Origin: Uranotaenia lowii
Lineage: Eukaryota > Arthropoda > Insecta > Diptera > Culicidae
DNA length: 64,000 nucleotides
Direction: 5' to 3'
NCBI RefSeq assembly: GCF_029784155.1
Contig: NC_073692.1
Span: 317,681,141-317,745,140, forward strand
Part shown: piece after piece, positions 32,079 through 43,424 of the stretch
Layout: every line of letters starts with the position of its first letter
How positions within the stretch are numbered: the stretch's first letter is position 1
Notes under the pieces: model-generated
The model's input: only the letters and a program-made list of their open reading frames with translations
Told to the model about the DNA's origin: nothing
The model's database searches: none
Made by a program: the position numbers and the translations under genes

Positions 32079-32724
32079 GTGGTGGTGATACTTGAGTACC
32101 AACCTTTCCTAAATTCCCGAGAGGAAATAGGAGAAGAGGAGGGTATCTCTCATACATTCTTTTTAATAACTTTAGAAATCATCATACAAATTTTATTGTT
32201 AAGCCCCAAAAACAAATCAAGAATGATGGTTTGATACCCTCTTTCCCGTCAGGAAATGGGCAGGAAGAAGTCTTGTACGAAGTTTATATAAAAACACGAC
32301 AATTTATCAAGCCAAAGGAATCATTTTCTATATGAGAGCCTAAATTTATACAAAAAATATTTATATAATGCTTTTGGACCTCACTTTTCTTTCAGTGAGA
32401 AGACGTGAGAGAGATTTTGTGCAAAGGAAATTTAAAACAATGATTGTAGAATAAATTTTAGAAGGGGTTTTTTTAAAATAAAAAAAAATCCTTTAAAAAA
32501 TTAGAAATTGTCATTTTTCTATAAAAATTTTAAACCTAAATTGCAGCCCCAGTTTTGAAGTGGTTAAGGATGTTGAAATTGTGTTTCAAATGGTATACAA
32601 ATAAATCAAATTTAAATAATTTTCTCAAACTTCATTAATTTTTGACTTCTAAATTTGATCCAAAAAAGAGCAGCTAACTATTACCAGATAATTTACATGT
32701 GTTGCTTATCAATAATCAACTCAC
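32079..32724. other. Intron 1 spacer next to exon 1, no feature seen
   Basis: AT-rich intronic DNA with a few pyrimidine-rich lines (GGAGAAGAGGAGGGTATCTC). Nothing can be called. Confidence 0.5.
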
Positions 32725-33588
32725 CGTCAGATTATTATCCGCCATATCCAGATGTTTGAGCGCGTTCAGTCCATTGAAGGCACCCAAATCCAGCTCGGTT
32801 AGTACATTCCCGGCCAGATTCAGCGCCCTCAGCTCCCGCAGCGCTTCAAAGCTATCGTTGGCCACAAACTCGATCAAGTTTACTGAAAGATCTAACCTTT
32901 TCAGTGCTTTGAGGTGTTCTAGGTTGGCCTGGTTGGGAACCTCAAGTAGCTGATTGTTCTCGAGGATGAGTTTCTCCAGCGTTGGGATCGGTTTAAAGAC
33001 ATGATCCTCGAAGCTTACGATTTGGTTATTGGTTAGATCTAGGGTTAGAAGCGCTGTAAGGCCGTGGAAGGAAGTTGGGTGTATTTTCTCTATGTGGTTG
33101 TTTGAGAGTAGCAGGATTTGCAAGGATTTGAGCCCCTTGAAGGTGTCTTTTGAGAGGGAAGTTAGGAGGTTGTCTGTTAAGTTAAGGATTCTAAGTTTCT
33201 CTTGGGACTCGAAATTTTTCGATCCAAGGGAGTCAAGGCGATTGTGGGAGATGTCCAGGATCTCCAGCTGATAGTAGAACCCGAGTGTGAAGTGAACGTT
33301 GGTGATTGCGTTGCGGCTCAAGTTGATTTGTCGCACCTCCGGGTTGAGCTGAATCGGGACCACCTCCAGGGACGCGTTGATGCAGGACGTCCGGAGATTG
33401 TTCTGGTCCGCCTCGCAGGTACAAAGTGATGGACAGAATCCAATTATCGGCCGGGGTATGCTGATAAGGAGGAGCAGAAGCAGGAAAAGATGCCTGAAGT
33501 TGTAGGTCCGGGAGGTCATCTGGCCACCGGTTAACAATGTCCCTCGACTCCGGGGGATTGCTGCTTGTGATGCTGCTGCTGATGTCAT
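32725..33588 (-). CDS. trn: tartan/capricious-family LRR receptor, coding exon 1 (signal peptide, LRRNT, first LRRs)
   Basis: Cell-surface leucine-rich-repeat protein. In Drosophila the family members Tartan and Capricious mediate cell affinity, boundary formation and neuron-target recognition. The exon encodes 288 residues from the first Met (33588). A second Met at residue 24 directly precedes a better signal peptide (MTSRTYNFRHLFLLLLLLIS), so either start is possible. The LRR N-cap with cysteines (FCPSLCTCEAD..TSC) is followed by SLEVVPIQLNPEVRQINLSR, a family hallmark, then eight LRRs. The exon ends ..NNLT at donor ACG|GTGAGT. The three exons add to 2118 nt (705 residues plus stop), close to Drosophila Tartan and longer than Capricious. 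Reading frames on the opposite strand here are shadows. Confidence 0.9.
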
Positions 33589-33970
33589 GATGGAAGTTAT
33601 CTGCCGAAACTCGTTTCTGGTGTTGTTTCGTCGACGTCGTGAATGAGATAAATGGTGCTGAGCGGTTGGTTTTCACTCTTTCTTCCCCCAGCAGCTCATT
33701 CAATCTTCACGCGATGGATAACTTTTGGGCCCCTCTGGAAATCTCCAGGGAGGAGGGTCTGTATGTGCGTGGGAGATTTTTCCTCGTCCGTCCGTCACGG
33801 CTTGATATTAAGTAACTTTGACACTCGGTCACACTGGAAAGCCTGTTGGATCCCGGGAGACGCGACACGTTGTTGATGGGTTTCAATTAGATGCCAGGCG
33901 ATTGCGACAACAACTTCGAAGACGACGAAAACGACCGAGACGAAGATCCGCTGCTGCCGGAATCACCCAT
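33589..33970 (-). promoter_or_regulatory. trn: 5' UTR exon of the tartan-like gene with a short uORF
   Basis: On the minus strand a good splice acceptor (CTCCAATCTTCCAG) ends at 33971. The sequence then runs without another obvious splice signal into the coding exon, so 33970-33589 is probably 5' UTR. Right at the acceptor an ATG opens a 27-codon serine-rich uORF (33970-33887, MGDSGSSGSSSRSFSSSSKL...) that ends well before the main start. The promoter must lie upstream, to the right of this acceptor, in a non-coding exon I could not locate. The splice and uORF are inferred from sequence only. Confidence 0.4.
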
Positions 33971-34574
33971 CTGGAAGATTGGAGACAGACAACAGAAAAA
34001 CAGAAAATCGGTTAGCAAGATGAAAGTCGTCTTTTGAGAGCTGAAAGGAGAGATTTTATCGCATGTTTTGTTGTGCCCCAAGATATGGGTAAGGGGGATT
34101 TAATACATCTGGCTGACTGGCTGATAATTAAGATATGATAAGCCGGACAAAATTCCGTCCCGGCTTTGATGTTTCCAAAGGCAAAGTTGAGGTGGGCTCG
34201 GTTGGTGACAGGGTTTTTTTTTTGCTTCGATTCATCGATTGGTGTGATTTGGTTATGCTTAATCTGCAATAAAGCCGTTAATATTATTGACAATATTTAT
34301 CCGGACAGGTTCAAACGAGAGCTGTCGAACACCTTGGAGGAGATGAAATTTTGAGCCCTCGAGATAAGCAAAAATGTCAACCCCACCCACAAGAATCAAG
34401 TGATGATTGGATTGATTGATGTTTCTCGATGTTAACAAGATAATACTTTGATTGAACGGAGTATTGGGAATTTCGAAAAATGTGGTATTGATTAAATTAT
34501 GTGAAGTACAATAAATTAGTTCGAAATAGAACAAAAATGTGTGATGGCAATTCCAAATTCATTCCCTTACAAAA

Positions 34575-34835
34575 ATGGTCGGGATTCGACCAGACCGAAT
34601 TGAACGCCATCAGCATTTTTTGGAGGCATTCGAACTTTATGTGCAAATATTTTCATTAAGAGGCTACATTTTTGATGTTTATGAACCAAAATCGATAGTT
34701 TTAAATCCAAGGAATTCATTTCAGTCAAACATACTCACTTTTTTGAACCAGAATAGGGATTGTAAGAGATTCTATTTCAGTTGTTTTAAAATTTTCTCAT
34801 GGCGCTCAGTTCGGTCTGGTCGAAGCCCGGCCAAA
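34575..34835. mobile_element. Small TIR element, about 260 bp
   Basis: The left end TGGTCGGGATTCGACCAGAC-CGAATTGAACGCCAT and the right end, on the other strand, TGGCCGGGCTTCGACCAGAC-CGAACTGAGCGCCAT match over about 35 bp with four mismatches. The interior is AT-rich and non-coding. No clear target duplication was found. It lies upstream of the tartan-like gene. Confidence 0.6.
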
Positions 34836-36885
34836 TAACAATACAATTTCATACTGCGGTGAAATAGACCTTGGTCGATTTAAACCGAGAGTCCTTATTG
34901 GGACAGTTCTGATTTTTTTTTCCAAAAGGATGTTGAAAATGAAGGAATCGTTACAAATTTTGGGTTTAAATTTTATTATTCAAAATAACTTGAGAAAATA
35001 TTTTAAAAAGTTTGAATGACCAAAAGGGTTTTTTGAACGAATTAGAATTAGATTGGTGAATTAAGAATGGATTGGAAACCATTTCATTTATAACATAATA
35101 ATCTTAGCGGTTAAACTCCCTAACGAATATTTTTTACAAGTAAAATTTTCAGTTCAAGAAATGAATTTACCATAGTAACGGTAAATTACTGGATCCTAAA
35201 GGTATTTCAAAATTAGTCTTAACAAACATTTCAGAAAATTGGCTAAACTTTGGAGGAATTTAGTCCTATTTCACTCTTTGCCAAAGACATTTATTTTTAC
35301 AATACTGTATGACATTCACGAATTGAAACTTGTTTTTAATTTAAAATTTTGATTAGCACTTCCATTTGCACCTTTTGCAATGAAACTCAAATCATGACAC
35401 TCAAAAACCATACCACATCTTTGAAATTGGGTTATATTGAGAAGTGCATCGAAACAAGTTCAGAATTCATTCATTTATTGGAATCAATAACCTTTAGATA
35501 TTTAAAATATTTTGAATAAAAAGGGATTCAAAGGCAAAACTTAACAGAACAAACAGTTGAAAAAAAAACGGTTATTTAAAGACAACACACTTCAGAAACA
35601 TTGTAAAAAATTATTAATTTATACAATTAAAATTACCATATTGTAGCAAATTAGAAGATCTTATACCTTACGAAATCATACAATAAATAAATAAATTAAA
35701 TTAAATACTAATTCAACACTTCAACAAGTTGGTAGCCATGTGACAGGTTGCCACTGCTCACTACTTAGTCTCGTAAGTCAACAAAGTTAGTAAAAAAAAT
35801 TAGAACCATTACTATATTAGTAATCACTTTGTTTATAAAAATGGTCTACGGCCAACGAACTTTATACTGATATGAAATTTTCTTCAAAACACCAATTTTA
35901 GCCTTAATTTTATTTTGTGATTCTTGTTCTTCTAAATGTTCAATTCCACTTAAAAAACGATTGTGATACACAAGACCACAAAATTCCCACTTTTAAATGG
36001 TGCAGACAGTTGTGGAGCTAATTTTGATAAATTTGGGCGACCCAAATACGAATATGCATTTTTTTAAATAACTTTTCAAAATTAGTCAAAATCGTATAAA
36101 AAAATTCTGCACTGTTTTTCGGAAATGATTGTAAAATTTTTCAAAGACTGCAATCTATTTTAACTTTGGCAAAAATATGAATAAATGTTTTCTTTTTGTT
36201 TATTTTGACCATGTTATAAATTAAAGAAATTCAAACGAATTTTTAAAGTTTAAAATCAATTTGAATGTGAGATATTTTTTTAAATTAAAAATCAAATCGT
36301 TTCTTCAGTAATGACAATGACAGAAATACTTTTTTTGACAACTCTCAAAATTTTTAAATTTTCTTTTATCTGTTTTATTATTTATCAGAAATTAGAATAC
36401 CTATAAGCAAAATTTTATACTCCTTCAGTAAATTAGGCTTAGTAAACATGTCCAGAATCAGTTTTTTTATCATTCATGTGAGATTGTTTGTGCTTTATTT
36501 ATCAATGATTGATTGCACAAAAACAAGAGTTGGTAGACAAAATCTGATAAAAAAAATTATCTCTTTGAATTTTTTTTTTATTATTTTTAATAATCTTTTT
36601 TAAATTGTTTACCATTTTAGTGCTTTTAATATTTACAACAAATTGTTTAATTCCTTATTTTTTCATCAGTTTCTGTTTCATTACTCAATAAATCCAATTT
36701 AAAACACTTTGTAATTAGAAGCCTCCAAAGATCAATTGAAATGTTTTTAGGTTTTCATTTTTAAATTCAAAATTGAACATTTCTGGCCATTTTTTTGATA
36801 ACTGGAAGAATTCGAATGGTTTTATCACTGTCTGTGATCAATGGTACTCTTGAAATTAAATTAAATTTTTTCTCTTTTTATAAAA
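34836..36885. other. Intergenic AT-rich spacer, no feature seen
   Basis: Two kilobases of AT-rich DNA upstream of the tartan-like gene, rich in poly-A/T runs. I find no open frame above chance length, RNA or repeat family. Confidence 0.5.
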
Positions 36886-36886
36886 C

Positions 36887-38180
36887 TTGCTGACCCGGTG
36901 TGCTACACCTCCTAAAATTGATTGAAGTTTAACAAAAGAGATTCAAACTTGTTTTATTTAAAAAAAATTCTGTTATCAAAGCTTGTCTAAAAATTTTTTT
37001 TCGATAATTGTTTTGTATCTCAAACTAAGACTCTGTATTTATTTATTCATAAGTTCCTAAGTTCTGTCACATTAAATAAATGCTTTACTTGTATAATATT
37101 TCTTTCTCAAGCCAAACTTAGTTTCATTTGCCTGATCACTTTCCAAGGCATTTAAAATAAAATAATGAGAGTTCCCCCTGTTTAATAATCAAGAAAACAT
37201 TTCTCATACCCCAATCCCTTCAATGCAAAATTTGATCGATCATCAATGGAGATATTAAAAAAATATTGGTGCACTCCCTCCCTTTTCTAGCTCTCTCCGG
37301 AAAAAAAGGTGGATAATTTTTTTTATTTCCGTATACTTTCCAATGCCAAATTAAATCAAATTAGCTTAAAATGTTATCGAGTTATGCAAAAAATTATATG
37401 AGAGCCCTTCTCTCATCTTTTCATCACCCCACTGGAGGGTTCCCGAATAAGCCTAGAATCATTTCTCCATTTAAAAAAACCCTTCCCTTCTAAAGTTGGT
37501 TTCTTTCGAATGACTAATTCTATAGGGCAACAAAATGTATGAGACTCCTGTCTCCATTTACTATCTCACTCAATGGAAAAAGGGAAGGGTCTCTCATAAT
37601 TAACGAAATATCACTCGTTTCAAAAAACAATCCTATACCAAATTCGGTGAATGAATAACTCTCGAAATCGTTAAAAAACTATCTTTTTTCAAATATCCTC
37701 CCACGTCAAATTTAGTTCCATTTGCTCGATTGTTTCACAAGAAATGTAAAAAATGGTACGGGATCCACTTTCCCTTCATGTTTCCTCAATGAAAGGTGAA
37801 AAGAGCATCAAATCATCTTGGGAACATTTCGTGCACCAAAATACCTTCACATGTAAAATTTGATTCCGTTCGTTTAATCAGTTAACGAGTATTGCAAAAA
37901 TTTGTATGTGCCCCCTTCCCGCTTCATATCCTCCCAATGTTAATCGGAAGATGTTTCAAACAATTATAGAACATTTTTGAATATCCAAATATCCTCTCAT
38001 GCCAATGCCCTCAACTTTTGAATATCACCACTGGACGAAGGGAGGGGTCTCAAATAATCAATAAAACATTTCGCGTATCCAAATACCCTCTTATGCCAAA
38101 TCTTGTACCATTTGCTTGAGTGGTTCTCAAGTTATACAAACATTACTTTTTTGCCTGTGAGACCCCTCCCCCTTCCACAT
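36887..38180 (-). mobile_element. Helitron-like element with internal minisatellite
   Basis: At 36887 the sequence ACTTGCTGACCCGGTGTGCT is the complement of a Helitron-like 3' end (..ACCGGGTCAGCAAGT), so the element runs leftward to its end here. From about 37095 to 38170 a diverged unit of roughly 150-190 bp repeats: (C)CCCTCCCTTC.., ACATTTC.C.TACCCAAAT, CC.T..CATGCCAAATTTG, TTCCATTTGC.TGAT, AGTTAT.CAAAAATT. This matches the internal tandem repeats familiar from insect Helitron/HINE elements. No Rep/helicase is encoded. The other end was not located. Confidence 0.55.
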
Positions 38181-38700
38181 CAACTATGAGTTTTTTTTTA
38201 TAAATTTACTTCAGTTCAAAATGGATTTTTTTCCTAATTAAGACTTCGCAATTTAAACTTCATTGATTTTTTTTTTTAAATTCAAGCTGATGATGTGGAA
38301 TTTCTGAAGCTTTGAAGTCTAGTTGTATTTGAAATTTGAATACGTGTCTGTTTTCTGAGTTTTTGGTAAAATTGATTTCAAATTTGTAAACAAGACTGCT
38401 GGAATGTCCTTTGCATGCAATTTTTAGATTCAGAGCAAGTAATAAGTATTTTATTTATTATTTTCGAATGACTTACCAAAAATGCATTTGATTGAAACTT
38501 TGGTTCTGATTTACTGAAAAAAATTTTTGTGAATTTTTTTTTTGTTGTTTTGTGAAATGGTCTTGAGTCGAAAAATGGTTTTGAAAACCGGTTTTCTTAT
38601 TTAAAGAGTATTTTGGTAAAATAAAAATGTCTTTGCTAAATTTTAATTTCGAAACCACACCCCATCTCCTCCCCCCACGGGCCCGGTATCAAGGCGTATA
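38181..38700. other. Spacer, no feature seen
   Basis: AT-rich DNA between the Helitron-like element and the RTE-like element. A GC-rich line at 38660-38690 (CCCCCCACGGGCCCGGTATC) marks the approximate 3' limit of the RTE-like element. Confidence 0.4.
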
Positions 38701-38721
38701 TCAACTATAGGCCAGTGCCTT

Positions 38722-39420
38722 TCAATTCGTCAATACTTCGGAAAATTTTAGAATTTTCCAATAACTGTCATTGTCTGCGGTCACCAGTGAGCCGAGATAG
38801 ACAAAGTCTTCGACAATCTCCAGCTCGTCGCCGTCGATCGTGACCATGTTATTACTGGACACGCGGGCTCGATCGGTCTCGGATCCGCAGGTCAACATAT
38901 ATTTCGTTTTGGAAGTTGCAATCATCACTCCCATCCATCCTGCTTCGCGTTTCAGATTGCGGTAGATCTTTTCCACCACCGCAAATGATCTGCCGATTTC
39001 AGTTGCGTCTTCAAAGTATATAAGTTGACTGGATTTGTTGGAAATTGTGCCTTGCATTTCGCCAACCGCTCGTCGAATAACACCTTCTAGTTCCACGTTG
39101 AACATCATTCAGGATAGACCATCGCCTTGTTGAAGCCCCCTGCGCCATTCGAATGAACACGACAATTCACCCGAAATCCGCACACAGCACTGCGTTCCAT
39201 CCATCGTCGCCTTGATCAGTCTGATCAGCTTCCCGGAAAAGCCGTTCTTGTCCAACATTTTCCATACCTCGTCACGGTCAATCGTGTCGTATGCGGCTTT
39301 ACAGTCGATGAAAAGATGGTGCTTAGGGTGATAACGGCATTTTTGGAGGAATTGCCGTAATGTAAAAATGTGGTCCGTCGAAGACCATCCCTTCATGAAG
39401 CCGGCCTGATAACTGCCCAC
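38722..39420 (-). pseudogene. RTE-like reverse transcriptase fragment
   Basis: The N-terminal part (39420-39109) reads YQAGFMKGWSSTDHIFTLRQ, DCKAAYDTIDRDEVWKMLDK and RRGLQQGDGLS, and ends at a TGA where the family has Cys (GDGLSCMLFN). The next part (39108-38722) continues in frame: FNVELEGVIRRAVGE, then LIYFEDATEIGRS in place of the catalytic FADD motif (Asp pair lost), then SKTKYML, EDFVYLGSLVTADND. It stops after this, so the C-terminus is missing. The stop and the broken FADD show it is dead. Confidence 0.78.
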
Positions 39421-39829
39421 GAATCTGTTTGCTTGTGGCCATGGTTGGTTGACTGCTCTAAAACAACAAAAAGCCGGGAGAAAACAAAACTGTTTTCAGT
39501 TCGGATTTCGAATGTAATCCTCTTTCACTGATCGTGCTCCACTCATTATCCGAGTTTACACGAGCTGTAAGCGACTCGGGTGGCAAGTGTGAGAGCTTTC
39601 GCATCTAGGTGCCCTCTGCCGGCAGCGCTTCTTCGAGCGATTGTGCGTAGTCTGCTGGCTATGACCTTAGGTTGCTTCAGTCATCCGATATTTAACCGAG
39701 ACGGACGTCAGTTTCGTATGTTGTTCTCTACGGAGAGTTTCAGGCGCATCTTCACTTTCACCAGATAATGGTCTGACTCGATGTTGGCGCCTCAACAGGA
39801 TCTGACGTCGATAATATCAAAAAGTCTGG

Positions 39830-40085
39830 CTGCCTATTAAAACGTGGTCAATATGATATCGCGTTTGGAACGGTGATCTCCAGGTGTACTTGTGTCGGAG
39901 GCGGTGCTGAAAAAAGGTACTACGTACGGCCATTCGTTTGGAGGCGGTGAAATGAATAAGTCTCCTCCTGGCCGACCTGAGCATTGAAATCCCCGATAAC
40001 GATCTTGATATCATGTTTTGGGCAACGGTCGTATTCACGCTCCAGCTGCGCGTAAAATTCGTCTTTGTCGTCACCGGTACTTCCT
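39830..40085 (-). pseudogene. RTE-like endonuclease, C-terminal fragment
   Basis: Minus-strand translation gives GDDKDEFYAQLEREYDRCPK, IVIGDFNAQ (with a shift in frame after it), then KRMAVRSTFFQHRLRHKYTW, RSPFQ and HIDHVLIGSQTF. It continues, decayed, to ANIESDHYLVKVKMRLKLS near 39740. These are the last catalytic motifs of an APE-type endonuclease. Confidence 0.7.
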
Positions 40086-40128
40086 GTAAGGAGTCGATTT
40101 GTGATGATGAGTTTAGCACAGTGTGTAC

Positions 40129-42711
40129 AGGGGATTTTTTTTTATTATCTGACAATTTGCGCCGGGGGTCTTCAGATTTTCCCCAAAATTGAAAATTTTG
40201 GTTCATTTTTGCGACTTAAAAACACATGTATTTTTTCAGATTTCTAACATTTTTATTTTTTGAGTTAGCTTCGGTTAGATTTTTTTGTAAATAAAAAATA
40301 ACCATTTTTCAAAGCTACATAACTCTGTTGTTTCTCAACGGAAATTATAAAATAGCACATAAAAATGCATTGAAATTTTATCAGCTTTCCAAATAGAATA
40401 GTTGAAAAAAATTAAATAATGACCTTCAACATGAAAAGTTGTAAATAAACTTTAAATGGCGTCTAAAAGTACCGTCTGCACCACCGAATATTTTGCAAAA
40501 AATACCATTGTATAGCTCGATTCATGATGCAACTTTCATCTGAAGACACCAAAGTGGGCCATTCACACCTTGAAGAGTTATGAAAGAAATAATGACAATA
40601 AATCTCTTTTTTTGCATCGAAAACAAACAATGGTCGAACAACTGCACTCACATATGGAGATAGCAAGCACTTCTAACAACATGGAAACGAAAGAACTTAC
40701 CAAAGCAGGTAAAAAACACTACTTTTTCGTGCTTTGTAGAGTGCTTGCAGCAAAACTGACTTTAAATTTTAACCAAAATTCTGAGTATCGTATTGTTTAA
40801 GTGATATAACTAATAATGGGAATGTTGCTTTTACAACCTGGTCATATACTATATAACTTATTAATTTTTCGATCAAAGATCATTGTGAAGCATAATCAAT
40901 GCCAATAGTAGAAGGTTCAGTCCCTGTGTTTGGGATCACAAAAATGTGATTAAAAAAATGAAATACAGACGTGCTTTACATAGTTTTTATATCGGGAGCT
41001 AAACACTGCAAGCAGGACACCAAAATCCTTTCCCATTGATCAAAAAAGTATGATGAAAATATGATACTTTTACCGTATTCGTTTTCTACATTCGCCCAGT
41101 TTTGAGGTTTACCATACTAGAACGAACATAATTCGTTATGCTACCTCGATTGCTCACACACGAATCTTCAGTGTTCCACCGTCCATTTTAAATCAAATCT
41201 GGGGAATTACGGATGCAAAACTTAGCGCATAAACTTCTAAAAATGACAGTAAAATGTGCATAACTTGTTGTGACCTGGTGCAAAACTGGGTATAAACGAA
41301 TATGTTATTAGATTTTTGGATAAAACATGAAGTCAGTTAAGCTGCAACAATCTACCGCCCCTTCTTTCATAACAGCAAGCGAGACAATCAGCTTTTTCTG
41401 TTTTGGAATATATTTTTAAATTATTACCACCACTTTCAGCATAAACGAAAATCGTTTCTAGGTTGTCATAATAAATCGTTAAGCCTGAAATTTTCGAAAT
41501 TGGGTTATTGGTAAGGTCGAGAGCACCATTTTTATTCATTATGGGACTGTTATTCGACCGTATTTGAAACCTTTTTCAAATCTACTCGCATAACAGTCCC
41601 ATACAAAATATATTTTTCTCACCAAGCTACTTTCTAAGACTTAAATTTGATCGTTTTTGAACTTCTAAATGCAATTGTCAGAAAAAGAAACATACTTTTG
41701 CAAAAAATATCATGAATTCCACATTGTAAGTTGAATCTTTTTACGATTTTTGATTGCATCCGATAGTTTTTCGCTCAGGAAGTCATTCCTAAGAAAGTCA
41801 GACCTGCCTTCGTAAACTAGTGTGCATCATTCGACATCAAGTGAGTTAAAAAATGTTTAAATGATTCAAAGCAATAAACCAAAGACTATTTCGCCGAAAG
41901 AAACATTGAAAACTAACCAAATCCGTGGTATTTCACATATGGGACTGTTATTCAGGTATATTTCATATAGGACAGCCACGAATTGATATTTTTTTCGGAA
42001 TTTCTAGAACAAAACCTCTTTTTTAAGTCTTTTATGTTGAAGCCTTATGTTGACCTAAAATGACGAAAATTCATATGGGACTGTTATGCGAGTAAGGGCA
42101 GTCTGAAAAGGACGAAAAAGTAGTGTTTTTTACCAGCTTTGATAAGTTCTTTTGTTTCCATGTTGTTAGAAGTGCTTGCTATCTCCATATGTGAGAGCAG
42201 TTGTTCGACCATTGTTTGTTTTCGATGCAAAAAAAGAGATTTTTGTCATTATTTCTTTCATAACTCTTCAAGGTGTGAATGGCCCACTTTGGTGTCTTCA
42301 GATGAAAGTTGCATCATGAATCGAGCTATACAATGGTATTTTTTGCAAAATATTCAGTGGTGCAGACGGTACTTTTAGACGCCATTTAAAGTTTATTTAC
42401 AACTTTTCATGTTGAAGGTCATTATTTAATTTTTTTCAACTATTCTATTTGGAAAGCTGATAAAATTTCAATGCATTTTTATGTGCTATTTTATAATTTC
42501 CGTTGAGAAACAACAGAGTTATGTAGCTTTGAAAAATGGTTATTTTTTATTTACAAAAAAATCTAACCGAAGCTAACTCAAAAAATAAAAATGTTAGAAA
42601 TCTGAAAAAATACATGTGTTTTTAAGTCGCAAAAATGAACCAAATTTTCAATTTTGGGGAAAATCTGAAGACCCCCGGCGCAAACCCGTCAGATAATAAA
42701 AAAAATCCCCT
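40129..42711. mobile_element. Foldback element, 2.58 kb, with about 600-bp near-identical inverted arms
   Basis: The left arm (about 40129-40745) and the right arm (about 42095-42711) are reverse complements with few differences along their whole length. The ends read AGGGGATTTTTTTTTATTAT (left) and the same with one fewer T on the other strand (right). Matching inner landmarks are GTACCGTCTGCACCACCGAA, CACCAAAGTGGGCCATTCAC and CATATGGAGATAGCAAGCAC, each present in inverted order in the right arm. The 1.35-kb centre is unique except for a short motif described separately. No protein is encoded. It interrupts the RTE-like endonuclease. A target duplication could not be assigned. Confidence 0.85.
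41528..42090. repeat. Short repeated motif TATGGGACTGTTAT, four copies
   Basis: TATGGGACTGTTAT(T/G)CGA-like sequence occurs at about 41540, 41590 (inverted), 41938 and 42074 inside the foldback element's centre. The first two form an imperfect palindrome of about 65 bp (ATTATGGGACTGTTATTCGA .. ACTCGCATAACAGTCCCATA). This could be a small nested MITE or an internal regulatory repeat of the foldback. Confidence 0.5.
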
Positions 42712-42901
42712 ACAACGACATTAACATGCGAGCACCCCTCGTGAACACGTTCATCGTTCTTTCCACACACTCGGCCTGGGCTCTCGCCTCATACTCAGTC
42801 ACGTTCAATCCGAGAGCGCAGGAGCGCGTCAGTTCCCACGGGCAGCAGTAAATCGCCGGGAAGGTTCTCGGTCCAGATCAACATGGTAACCTGAGGTTTT
42901 C

Positions 42902-43424
42902 CTACGCAGTCCAATCCGGTAAATTTACACTTCTGAGGTGAGGGCTGTGCACATTGATGATGCTGATGTTGAAGAACCGGCCCTTGATTCTCAACCGGCA
43001 CATTCGTGAGTTGATCGGCCACCACCCGTCACGCGCTTTTGCATCTTTCCCATCACTATAAAAGCTGTTCCAAGCTCGTGTGTGTTGCCGCAGCGATGGT
43101 ATGCTTTCTCGGAACACACGTACCGTGAATTTCTTCCGGTATACCTCCTGCAGCGCTACGATGTCGAATTTGCGGCTCTTCAATTCGTTGGAGAGCACGT
43201 AGGTAGTGCCCATGAAATTTAGAGATCGACAGTTCCTTGTACCAAGTTTCCAATCTCTGGTCCCTTTTCGTCGAGTGGATCTTTTCCGATTTCAATCCTA
43301 AATTTGTTGTTCGTTTTTCGTTGCTTGTGTTTTTTGTATTCACGAACTCGCAAGGCCCGCAGCTTACCTCACTATCTCGGAGGAGGATCGTTTTGATGTT
43401 GCTGATTCGGGTTCCGAACACCAC
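42902..43424 (-). pseudogene. RTE-like endonuclease, N-terminal fragment
   Basis: The frame at 43424-43056 reads VFGTRISNIKTILLRDSEVS and FVNTKNTSNEKRTTN. In the next frame, 43213-42902 reads ELKSRKFDIVALQEVYRKKF, WNSFYSDGK, WWPINSRMCRLRIKGRFFNI and INVHSPH. At least one frameshift separates them (compare KLRLGTWNVRSL.. type starts of the family). The frame is lost after HSPHLRS. Confidence 0.7.

Noticed and set aside
32699..33703. Plus-strand and alternative minus-strand frames over 32.7-33.7 kb
   Set aside because: They are shadows of coding exon 1, which matches the LRR family in one frame only.
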